Below are positions 1-5,694 of a DNA stretch of 7,976 bases, piece by piece. This DNA comes from Bacteroidia bacterium (GTDB lineage: Bacteria; Bacteroidota; Bacteroidia; Bacteroidales; Azobacteroidaceae), in NCBI GenBank assembly GCA_025996695.1, contig BNTP01000101.1:1-7976 (forward strand), in the 5' to 3' direction. The position numbers and the translations under genes are program-made. The notes beneath the pieces are model-generated. The model ran no database searches. It was not told where the DNA came from and was given only the letters and a program-made list of their open reading frames with translations. Each line of letters begins with the position of its first letter. Positions within the stretch are counted from its first letter, which is position 1.

Positions 1-53
1 CAATTCGCATTCTCAAATTTCAGCCGTAGCGGCGCGAATAATTGCATTTTCAT
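1..53 (-). CDS. possible 5' end of a divergent minus-strand gene (partial)
   Basis: Reading the minus strand from position 53 gives an open frame to the window edge, beginning MKMQLFAPLRLKFENAN. A second in-frame ATG lies at position 47. A good Bacteroidota -7 box (TACCTTTG on the minus strand, 65-58) sits only 4 nt before the first ATG, so the transcript would be leaderless or would use the second ATG. Only about 17 codons are visible and I do not recognise the protein. Two plus-strand frames are also open here for 60-85 nt, so the call rests on the promoter match rather than on coding signal. Confidence 0.35.
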   Translation of the reverse strand, partial: MKMQLFAPLRLKFENAN

Positions 54-57
54 ACCG

Positions 58-65
58 CAAAGGTA
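58..65 (-). promoter_or_regulatory. candidate Bacteroidota -7 promoter box, minus strand
   Basis: The minus strand reads TACCTTTG, an exact match to the Bacteroidota consensus TAnnTTTG. No clear -33 TTTG is visible upstream. It would drive the possible gene that runs off the left edge. Confidence 0.45.
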
Positions 66-137
66 ATGTTTTTTTTGACACTTAAAACATTCTCTGTCTG
101 ATATTTGTAATTTATGGACAGACTCTAGTTAGTGTGG

Positions 138-181
138 CGGTTCTTTGCTACAGATTTATCTGTGGCGAGGAACCGTTTTTT
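138..181 (+). terminator. strong Rho-independent terminator hairpin
   Basis: CGGTTC at 138-143 pairs with GAACCG at 170-175. The pairing continues inward without interruption, allowing G-U pairs, to ACAGA/TCTGT around a short T-rich loop at about 155-158. This makes a stem of about 17 bp, followed directly by six Ts (176-181). It ends + strand transcription upstream of the rplS promoter. What is terminated is unclear, because no + strand gene end is certain in the first 137 bases; a short RNA starting inside the window is one possibility. A weaker inverted repeat (TCTGTC 93-98, GACAGA 117-122) lies just upstream. Confidence 0.75.
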
Positions 182-252
182 AAGTTTACGGATAAACGCA
201 AATAAAAACAAAAATAATTCCTAATTCATAATCAAAAATCAAAAAAAAGTTG

Positions 253-260
253 TACCTTTG
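253..260 (+). promoter_or_regulatory. rplS promoter, -7 box TACCTTTG
   Basis: TACCTTTG matches the Bacteroidota TAnnTTTG consensus exactly and follows an A-rich stretch. Transcription would begin near 266-268, leaving a leader of about 83 nt before the rplS ATG. Ribosomal-protein leaders are often autoregulatory, and leader motifs have been proposed upstream of L19 genes in some Bacteroidota. I see no convincing strong hairpin in 268-350, only a weak CTTAT/ATAAG pairing (274-278 with 338-342). Confidence 0.65.
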
Positions 261-350
261 TGCCCGAAATACGCTTATCGTAACCTCTGACAAGAAAAGT
301 GTGACTCGTGAATGTTGCGCTAAGGTATTGGAATTTAATAAGTTAAGAAA

Positions 351-704
351 ATGGACTTGATGAAAATTGCCGAGAAAGCATTTGCTAATCCGGAAGAGAA
401 AAATTTCCCTACATTCAAAAGTGGTGACACCGTGACGGTGGCTTACCGCATCAAAGAAGGAAACAAAGAGCGCGTTCAACAGTACCGCGGGGTAGTCATT
501 AAAATTGTAGGACACGGCGACACCAGACGGTTTACCGTTCGCAAAATGTCGGACAACGTTGGTGTAGAACGTATTTTCCCGCTCAATTCACCGTTTATTG
601 ATTCAATTGTGCGCAACAAAGTTGGTAAAGTACGTCGTGCTAAATTGTACTACCTACGTGCATTGACCGGCAAAAAAGCCCGTATCAAAGAAAAACGTGT
701 TTGA
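351..704 (+). CDS. rplS: 50S ribosomal protein L19
   Basis: Encodes bL19, a component of the large ribosomal subunit located at the interface with the 30S subunit. The 117-aa protein is full length for the family. It shows the expected order of signatures: an N-terminal [19 protein letters not shown], the QQYRGVVIK strand, [17 protein letters not shown] in the middle, and the very conserved C-terminal segment with [11 protein letters not shown] and a lysine/arginine-rich tail. The start at 351 follows an A-rich stretch rather than a classical Shine-Dalgarno, as is usual in Bacteroidota; an in-frame ATG three codons on is less likely. The gene is first in a tight unit: its TGA shares its last base with the ATG of dut. 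The promoter is the TAnnTTTG box about 90 nt upstream. Confidence 0.97.
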   Translation: MDLMKIAEKAFANPEEKNFPTFKSGDTVTVAYRIKEGNKERVQQYRGVVIKIVGHGDTRRFTVRKMSDNVGVERIFPLNSPFIDSIVRNKVGKVRRAKLYYLRALTGKKARIKEKRV

Positions 705-1138
705 TGAAAGTCAAAGTCATAAACAAATCAAAGCATGTCCTGCCTGAGTACGAAACACCGCACTCAGCAGGGCTTGATTTGCGTGCTAACCTTGACGAGC
801 CGATTGTGCTAAAGCCGTTGGAACGCGCTTTGGTGCCCACAGGCATTTTTTTGGAATTACCTGTCGGCTACGAAGCCCAAATCCGTCCCAGAAGTGGTTT
901 GGCGATTAAATTTGGCATTTCATTGGTCAATTCGCCCGGCACGATTGACTCCGACTACCGCGGAGAAATCAAAGTCATCGTCATCAATCTTTCTAACGAG
1001 CCGTTTACCATCACCGACGGTGAACGCATCTGTCAAATGGTGGTCGCTAAACACGAACGCGTGGAGTGGCAAGCCGTTGAGGAATTAGACGAAACCCGGC
1101 GCGGTGCCGGTGGCTTCGGACATACCGGTGTGGCGTAA
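704..1138 (+). CDS. dut: deoxyuridine 5'-triphosphate nucleotidohydrolase (dUTPase)
   Basis: Hydrolyses dUTP to dUMP and pyrophosphate, which keeps uracil out of DNA and supplies dUMP for thymidylate synthesis; a cytosolic homotrimer. All five trimeric dUTPase motifs are present in order: motif [11 protein letters not shown]; motif [12 protein letters not shown] with the conserved Arg-Ser-Gly; motif III around [13 protein letters not shown], holding the catalytic Asp and the uracil-binding hairpin; motif [11 protein letters not shown]; and motif [11 protein letters not shown], the glycine-rich C-terminal arm that closes over the active site. The length of 144 aa is normal. I chose the ATG at 704, overlapping the rplS stop by one base, over the TTG one codon earlier. 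The overlap suggests translational coupling, and the TPR gene starts 1 nt after the stop. Confidence 0.96.
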   Translation: MKVKVINKSKHVLPEYETPHSAGLDLRANLDEPIVLKPLERALVPTGIFLELPVGYEAQIRPRSGLAIKFGISLVNSPGTIDSDYRGEIKVIVINLSNEPFTITDGERICQMVVAKHERVEWQAVEELDETRRGAGGFGHTGVA

Positions 1139-1139
1139 T

Positions 1140-2249
1140 ATGCGGAAATTTGGATTTATATTATGTGCAATTTTTTTCTGCAACTCATTGTTTGCAGAAG
1201 AACCTCCTCAACTGCAATCACTTACTCCACAAGAAAAGTTTCAGTCTGACTACCTTTTTCTTGAATCGTTACTCCTGAAATATCAGGACAACTACGAAGG
1301 GGCGTTTGAAGCTTTGCAACTATCATTGGCAATTGACTCTACATCGGCTGCGGCGTGGTATGAATTGGCTCTCAATTATTTGCTGTTCAAAGAAAATGAT
1401 ATGGCATTCGCCGCTTTGGAAAATGCTTATTACTATCAGCCTGACAATCATTATTATAAGTCGGAATTAGCAGAAATGTCTTACGAGCGGCAAGAGATCG
1501 ATCAAGCCATCACTTTGTATGAAGAGTTGGCACGCGATTATCCCGACAAACAGGAATATGCCTATTATTTTCATCGCTTAAAGGCCGCTGATTTGCTTTC
1601 ACAAGGCGAAACGGAAGAGGCAAAGACGCATTATATCCGATTGATAAAAAACGACCCTGACGATATTTTTGCTTGGATGCAATTACTGCAAATAGCTCTG
1701 AAGCAGGATGATAGTCGGGAAGTGTATGCCGTTTGCGACAGTGCCTTGATGCAATTTCCGGAAGTGTCTGAATTTTATTTTTACAAAGGCATAAGTTGTA
1801 TGATTGAAAACAGAGCAAAGGAGGCTCTGCAAGTTTTCACCACAGGATTGGCAATAATAGACGAAAATGAAAGGGTAGAAAAATCCAGTTTTTTAGAACA
1901 AATTGCCGACCTTTATTACCGGCAGGGCAAGAAAAAGAAGGCGTTTGAAGCCTTTGAGCAATCATTGGAAAATAATCCCTACAACATCTCGGCGTTAAAC
2001 AACTACGCCTATTACCTCTCGTTATTGAAAGAAGATTTGGACAAAGCCGAACGAATGGCCGCAGAAGTCATTCGCCAACAGCCAAATAACGCCACTTACC
2101 TCGATACCTACGCGTGGGTGCTTTTTCAAAAAGGCAACTACAACTTGGCAAAATTCTACATCGAGTCAGCAATTAGCAAAAGCCGTGAGCCGTCTGCCGA
2201 GCTGTTAGAGCATCACAAAGCTATTTTGAAGGCGATAGAGAAAAAATAG
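1140..2249 (+). CDS. exported tetratricopeptide-repeat protein
   Basis: A 369-aa protein with a cleavable signal peptide: MRKFGFILCAIFFCNSLFA, followed by Glu-Glu, with no lipobox cysteine at the expected place, so probably periplasmic. The rest is helical TPR repeats of about 34 residues, with recurring features such as AAWYELALNYLL, EAFEALQLSLAIDS, KAFEAFEQSLENNP and ALNNYAYYLSL followed by LDTYAWVLFQKG. I estimate eight repeats. TPR arrays are protein-binding scaffolds and no catalytic motif is visible. The start at 1140 is preferred over an in-frame ATG at 1104, because 1104 lies inside dut and would bury the signal peptide. A TPR protein next to dut is familiar in Bacteroidales; from memory those are longer, so the C-terminus here (ending AILKAIEKK) may be shortened. 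Confidence 0.85.
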   Translation: MRKFGFILCAIFFCNSLFAEEPPQLQSLTPQEKFQSDYLFLESLLLKYQDNYEGAFEALQLSLAIDSTSAAAWYELALNYLLFKENDMAFAALENAYYYQPDNHYYKSELAEMSYERQEIDQAITLYEELARDYPDKQEYAYYFHRLKAADLLSQGETEEAKTHYIRLIKNDPDDIFAWMQLLQIALKQDDSREVYAVCDSALMQFPEVSEFYFYKGISCMIENRAKEALQVFTTGLAIIDENERVEKSSFLEQIADLYYRQGKKKKAFEAFEQSLENNPYNISALNNYAYYLSLLKEDLDKAERMAAEVIRQQPNNATYLDTYAWVLFQKGNYNLAKFYIESAISKSREPSAELLEHHKAILKAIEKK

Positions 2250-2275
2250 TGGCGGCTTCACTTAATGACATCGGG

Positions 2276-2924
2276 CTATTGCTTACGCACGCACCTCACT
2301 GTGTAATGACACATACCGAACCCGCAATCGACAATCGGCTCCCATCCACTACTTCTCCAATTAACGAAATATTGATTCACCACCAGGTTGATATCTGATG
2401 ACCACCAGATACCTTGGGTCCCCCAGAAATCCCAACCCTTAGAATAACCTCCGCCAAGGGTGGCACTATTATTCCAAGCCGATTGTAGCACAGGTGTCGT
2501 GCCACTCGTTCCAATCCCCCCAGCCAACGCACCGAATGCGCTTATCAATGCACTCCAATTACTGTTATCCGGCACCGACCATTCCGGCCCAAGTTCTTGG
2601 CACGCTGCCGCGGCTTCGCCCTCTGCGTAATAATAACCACGCTCTCCGGCCGTTTGATCCGGATATGTTGTTTCTGTCGCGGTGCCTTCGGCAATATTTT
2701 GAGTTGTCCAGCAAAGGTCTTCTAATCCGGCATTACTATAACGCGCTGTTGTATAACCTTTAATCGGGTGACCGCACATCCAAGGTGCATATACCATCGC
2801 ATCCGTGTTAAAACCATTCACCGTCGGAATCGAGAACGCAATCTCTTCGCCGTCCAAGCCAAAGGTCAGCAAGAATGTGTATTGCCGACCTGCTTCAAAC
2901 ACGATGCCTTGAGCTTTAAAAAAT
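2276..2924 (-). pseudogene. 5'-truncated FISUMP-domain surface protein with fimbrillin-like segment
   Basis: The minus-strand frame has a C-terminal 'Fibrobacter succinogenes major paralogous' domain (TIGR02145/PF09603 type): a start near CGHPIKGYTTARYSN, an AEGEAAAACQELGPEWSVPDNSNWSAL region (the 'CP.GWrlPs..eW..L' motif), a central WGTQGIWWSSD and the closing HYTVRCVRKQ. Before it lies a short stretch resembling the end of a fimbrillin-like domain (IVFEAGRQYTFLLTFGLDG). Such proteins are secreted lipoproteins or adhesins of Bacteroidales. The frame remains open to 3043, but everything beyond about 2924 is antisense to the ATPase gene and contains no signal peptide or lipobox, so the true 5' end is missing. 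The gene converges on the TPR gene. Its base composition is like the left-hand core and unlike the AT-rich DNA that replaces its 5' part. Confidence 0.75.
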
Positions 2925-2927
2925 GTG

Positions 2928-2935
2928 TACTTTTG
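2928..2935 (+). promoter_or_regulatory. candidate promoter for the ATPase-nuclease unit, -7 box TACTTTTG
   Basis: TACTTTTG matches TAnnTTTG. The predicted transcription start, about 7 nt downstream, leaves a leader of roughly a dozen bases before the ATG at 2955. It lies at or just inside the junction with the broken FISUMP gene, so the unit seems to have arrived with its own promoter. No clear -33 element is visible. Confidence 0.5.
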
Positions 2936-2954
2936 CAAACTAAAAAACTCAATA

Positions 2955-3923
2955 ATGAGCAAGATAAAAATTAAAAATTTCGGACCCATCCAAGATACTG
3001 ATAGGTGGCTTGACATTACGAAAGTCACTGTCTTCATTGGCAATCAAGGTTCCGGCAAAAGTACCGTAGCCAAGTTAATTTCAATATTTACAAAGATTGA
3101 AAAATCTTTAGTCAGAGGGGATTTTAAAAAAGAGTGGTTTGAAGAGCAAAAAAAACTTGAAAATTATTTTTTGCCTTATCATCGTTTGGAAAATTATCTT
3201 TGTCCTAATAGCATTATTGATTATCAAGGAGATGCATACTCAATAAATTATAAGGATGAAACATTATCAATTAAAGAAGTTCCTAACAAAACCTATTCTC
3301 TTCCGCAAATAATGTATGTTCCTGCAGAAAGAAATTTTTTATCATATATCAAGGGAGCAACAGAACTAAAGCTTTCTTCTGAATCATTGCAAGACTTTAA
3401 TACTGTGTATTTTAAAGCGAAACAGGAACTAAAAGATGTATTACGATTACCAATTAACGATGCTGATATTGAATATAACGAATTAAATGATAATCTTTAT
3501 TTGAAAGGAAGAAATTACAAAATCAAAATTACTGAGGCTTCAAGCGGATTTTTGTCTTTTGTTCCATTATATTTGGTTTCAAATTACTTAGCTAATTCAA
3601 TAAAAGTGCAAAGTGAGAATAAAGAGCCAATGAGTAGTGACGAAAATCTAAGATTTAGAAAAGGTTTGCGCGAAATATGGAATAACAATTACTTATCTGA
3701 TGGTCAGAAAAGAGAAGCCATTTCAGAACTTGCCTCTGCATTCAATAAAACATCTTTCGTTAATATTGTTGAAGAACCGGAACAAAACTTATTCCCATCT
3801 TCGCAATGGCAAAGGCTTCAAAGTTTGGTGAAATTTAACAATATGAATGAGGGAAATAGGCTGATAATGGCTACACATAGTCCGTATTTGATTAGTTATT
3901 TAACCCTATTGGTGAAATCATGA
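2955..3923 (+). CDS. AAA_15/OLD-like ATPase, stopped early by an in-frame TGA
   Basis: An SMC/ABC-class ATPase of the AAA_15/AAA_21 type common in defence islands. Seen from the ATG at 2955: an N-terminal beta segment SKIKIKNFGPI; Walker A GNQGSGKST (29-37); a long variable helical insert; a signature-like ASSGFLS (195-201); Walker B with the double acid FVNIVEEPE (EEPE at 273-276); and the switch histidine ATHSP (His308). These suggest ATP-driven dimerisation that controls a partner effector. Translation stops after VKS at residue 322, although coding similarity seems to go on in the same frame for another 79 codons. The short form keeps all ATPase motifs and loses the C-terminal tail. I prefer 2955 to a GTG at 2925, since the IKIKNFGPI start is typical and 2925 lies before the promoter's expected start point. 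Confidence 0.85.
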   Translation: MSKIKIKNFGPIQDTDRWLDITKVTVFIGNQGSGKSTVAKLISIFTKIEKSLVRGDFKKEWFEEQKKLENYFLPYHRLENYLCPNSIIDYQGDAYSINYKDETLSIKEVPNKTYSLPQIMYVPAERNFLSYIKGATELKLSSESLQDFNTVYFKAKQELKDVLRLPINDADIEYNELNDNLYLKGRNYKIKITEASSGFLSFVPLYLVSNYLANSIKVQSENKEPMSSDENLRFRKGLREIWNNNYLSDGQKREAISELASAFNKTSFVNIVEEPEQNLFPSSQWQRLQSLVKFNNMNEGNRLIMATHSPYLISYLTLLVKS

Positions 3924-4163
3924 GAACTAAAATCAAAAATAAAAACAGATGTTTTGAAGCAAGAATTGGAAAAAATTGTTTCGTTAAACTCAACTATTAA
4001 TTCAGGCGATTTGTCTATTTATGAATTGGACGAAATAACAGGAACTATTCATACTCTTGAAGCTTATAATGGGCTTCCATCCGATGAAAATACATTGAAT
4101 GAAAAATTAGATGAAGGAAATGAATTATTTGCCCAATTGTTAGAAATTCAACAAAAACTATGA
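3924..4163 (+). pseudogene. in-frame C-terminal remainder of the ATPase gene
   Basis: Directly after the TGA (3921-3923) the same reading frame continues as ELKSKIKTDVLKQELEKIVS and ends with LDEGNELFAQLLEIQQKL. The acidic/amphipathic character and a segment like YNGLPSDENTLNEKL look like the normal C-terminal tail of this ATPase group. No frameshift is needed: restoring one sense codon gives a 402-aa protein. If expressed separately it would have to start at a TTG at 3954. Its TGA overlaps the next gene's ATG (ATGA, 4160-4163), so the premature stop also threatens translational coupling to the nuclease. Confidence 0.75.
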
Positions 4164-4576
4164 AATATAAGAAGAGAAAAAGGCACTCGAAGAAATGGAT
4201 AGCCATTGTAGAAAATAATGATGGAAAGAAGATTGTTTTTATAGCCATAGACCATTGTAAGGAGTATGATTTTATACGTCCGGATGGAATGCCAGACAAA
4301 CGTTGCGATGGAGTTCTCACATTTAATGCAAGTGCAATTTTTGTAGAATTGAAAGAAAGGACAGGCAATCAATGGGCACAAGATGCAGAAAGGCAATTAC
4401 GAAGTACAATCAGTCATTTTAATGGGACAAAAGATGCTGAAAAAATCATTGATAAAAGAGCCTATATTGCCAATAGTAGACATCCTAAATTTACAAGAGG
4501 CCAACAAGAGAGAATGGACAAATTTTTGAATGATACAGGATATATTTTGAGAATTGAAAATAGAATAGAAGTATAG
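4160..4576 (+). CDS. small PD-(D/E)xK nuclease-like protein, partner of the ATPase
   Basis: A 138-aa protein that I cannot assign to a named family. It shows the pattern of a PD-(D/E)xK endonuclease core: Asp50 in KRCDGVLTF, a short loop, then a hydrophobic strand IFVELKER with Glu63-x-Lys65, then Gln79 in the helix AERQLRSTI. The basic N-terminus (KYKKRKRHSKK) may bind nucleic acid. The start overlaps the ATPase stop as ATGA, so the two genes form a coupled pair. By analogy with other ATPase-plus-effector defence pairs, the ATPase would sense infection and control this nuclease; that is inference. It lacks the features of TOPRIM partners (PARIS AriB, OLD) and of the HNH partner of Septu, so the pairing may be a less described combination. 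Confidence 0.7.
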   Translation: MKYKKRKRHSKKWIAIVENNDGKKIVFIAIDHCKEYDFIRPDGMPDKRCDGVLTFNASAIFVELKERTGNQWAQDAERQLRSTISHFNGTKDAEKIIDKRAYIANSRHPKFTRGQQERMDKFLNDTGYILRIENRIEV

Positions 4577-4663
4577 CAACAAAAACACCCCACACCAAAA
4601 AGATGCAGGGCGTAATATTGAGGAGATTGCAGGTCAACCCCGCAACAACAAATCACAAAAAAA

Positions 4664-4759
4664 TCACCAACTCGCCTTCTTAATCCCGAGAATCAACCCA
4701 GCCGAAGCCATCTCCCGAAATTGAATACGCGAAATACCAAATTGGCGCATATAGCCTTT
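4664..4759 (-). pseudogene. rpsN: 3'-terminal fragment of a ribosomal protein S14 gene
   Basis: The minus strand encodes KGYMRQFGISRIQFREMA, then SAGLILGIKKASW and TGA: the last 31 residues of Bacteroidota uS14, whose usual ending is GLIPG(V/I)-basic-KASW. Upstream (4760-4800) the frame stays open but reads GSKSGITVSEKD instead of the expected zinc-free S14 sequence ending LTGRP, so similarity stops abruptly. The Pro to Leu change in GLIPG suggests drift without selection. No ribosomal genes are adjacent; intact rpsN normally sits in the spc operon. It is therefore a stranded fragment left by recombination or carried in with an element. The patch 4577-4803 is visibly richer in GC than the genes on both sides and holds nothing else I can identify. 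Confidence 0.8.
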
Positions 4760-4803
4760 ATCTTTCTCCGACACCGTGATACCGCTTTTTGACCCATTAT
4801 AGC

Positions 4804-5040
4804 CTACTGGAAACGACACCAATTTGTTCTTTTCTTAAATCTTAACTCTAATTTTTCATCCAGTATAGAAACTAATTCACAGGCAATTTGTCTTTGTTCG
4901 TCAACATCTTCAAAACGCCACGGTTGGAAAGAGTCATTATTGACATCATGTTTTGCTTCGTAATAAGAAATTAACTCTTTCATGAGATTTTTTAACCGCC
5001 CTATTTCTTCTTCCGTAAATTTTACTGTTATTATTGCCAT
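4804..5040 (-). CDS. 78-aa protein of unknown function, third in the DUF262-HEPN set
   Basis: A small acidic protein starting MAIITVKFTEEEIGRLKNLM and ending RFKKRTNWCRFQ. The first half looks like a beta strand followed by a helix, with a charged second helix (EDVDEQRQIACELVSILDEKLE). No signal peptide, membrane segment or known motif is seen. It begins 12 nt after the stop of the HEPN gene on the same strand, so it is probably co-transcribed. Its size and position would suit an antitoxin or accessory factor for the HEPN protein, but nothing in the sequence proves that. It is the last gene of the minus-strand cluster; the rpsN fragment follows 44 nt further on. Confidence 0.6.
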   Translation of the reverse strand: MAIITVKFTEEEIGRLKNLMKELISYYEAKHDVNNDSFQPWRFEDVDEQRQIACELVSILDEKLELRFKKRTNWCRFQ

Positions 5041-5052
5041 ACATTTTAAAAT

Positions 5053-5691
5053 TTATGCTGTTTTATAGCTTACTGATTTGCATCCATTCAATATTTTAAA
5101 CATGACCTCATCCATTATTTTTGTGATGTTTTCAACATTTTTATCTATTAATTCTTGAGTAATTGGAATAGAACAATCACCATGAGCAACAGCATTTCTA
5201 ACCAATAGTAAGTCATTTAACATATTCTTGTATGGTTTTTCGGGGAAAAGTTCGAGATTAAAACGCTCTAAAAGTTTATTAATAACTTTCCAGTTAATAT
5301 TTGATTCTGTTGGTAATCCAGTATCAATCGTTATAGGGTTACTTAAGTCGAATAGAAATTTGTCTATAAAATCACATTTTGCATGAAACTCATTTTTAAT
5401 TCCAGTTGTAAATTGAGGATACTTTGTATCCATACTATGGGTAAATATTTTTTTATTTATTTCATTATGTTTAAGAGAAAGAGTATTCAATTCATTAATA
5501 TAAAGCCGAAACACTGTTTTCACATATCCTTCCCATGTTGAATAGACATTGGGTATTGCAAATTTTTTAATAACATCCTTCTCTTTTAAATTAAGTGTAC
5601 GCTTAATTGGCAGAGTTTTGAGTATCGTCAACTCCTTTATACGCCACTCTATTTCAGATAAAATCTCTGCCTCTAATTTATCGTGATTCAT
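5053..5691 (-). CDS. MAE_28990/MAE_18760-like HEPN nuclease
   Basis: A 212-aa, mostly helical protein. Near the C-terminus it carries LLLVRNAVAHG, i.e. the HEPN R-N-x3-H motif with Arg165, Asn166 and His170, the residues that form the metal-independent RNase site in dimeric HEPN toxins. The N-terminal half has the VYSTWEGYVKTVFRLYINEL segment seen in the MAE_28990/MAE_18760 group, which is often beside DUF262 genes. The likely role is an RNA-cleaving abortive-infection effector; this comes from family knowledge. The gene starts 3 nt after the DUF262 stop, a strong sign of one operon. The R-N-x3-H residues are intact, so unlike the genes upstream it shows no visible damage. Confidence 0.8.
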   Translation of the reverse strand: MNHDKLEAEILSEIEWRIKELTILKTLPIKRTLNLKEKDVIKKFAIPNVYSTWEGYVKTVFRLYINELNTLSLKHNEINKKIFTHSMDTKYPQFTTGIKNEFHAKCDFIDKFLFDLSNPITIDTGLPTESNINWKVINKLLERFNLELFPEKPYKNMLNDLLLVRNAVAHGDCSIPITQELIDKNVENITKIMDEVMFKILNGCKSVSYKTA

Positions 5692-5694
5692 AAT

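Noticed and set aside
186..515. Minus-strand open frame of 109 codons overlapping the rplS region
   Set aside because: Antisense to rplS and its leader, low-complexity hydrophobic product, no promoter or family likeness.
1104..1139. Earlier ATG of the TPR gene at 1104
   Set aside because: It lies within dut and would place 12 extra residues before a clean signal peptide that starts at 1140.
2925..2954. GTG at 2925 as the ATPase start
   Set aside because: It sits in front of the predicted promoter box and adds ten residues not expected before the typical IKIKNFGPI beginning.
2925..3043. Extension of the minus-strand FISUMP frame to a Met at 3043
   Set aside because: These codons are antisense to the ATPase N-terminus, including Walker A, and show neither a signal peptide nor family similarity.
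3921..3960. Selenocysteine or programmed readthrough at the ATPase TGA
   Set aside because: No stable hairpin of SECIS type follows the TGA; only a weak AAAAC/GTTTT pairing about 30 nt on, and this ATPase family is not known to need selenocysteine.
4600..4640. Possible bidirectional terminator between the converging clusters (GCAGG...CCCGC near 4630-4644)
   Set aside because: The inverted repeat has mismatches at several positions and no T-run directly after it.
4045..4656. Several minus-strand frames opposite the nuclease-like gene
   Set aside because: Overlapping shadow frames with Phe/Cys/Ile-rich products and no motif; the plus-strand gene explains the coding signal.
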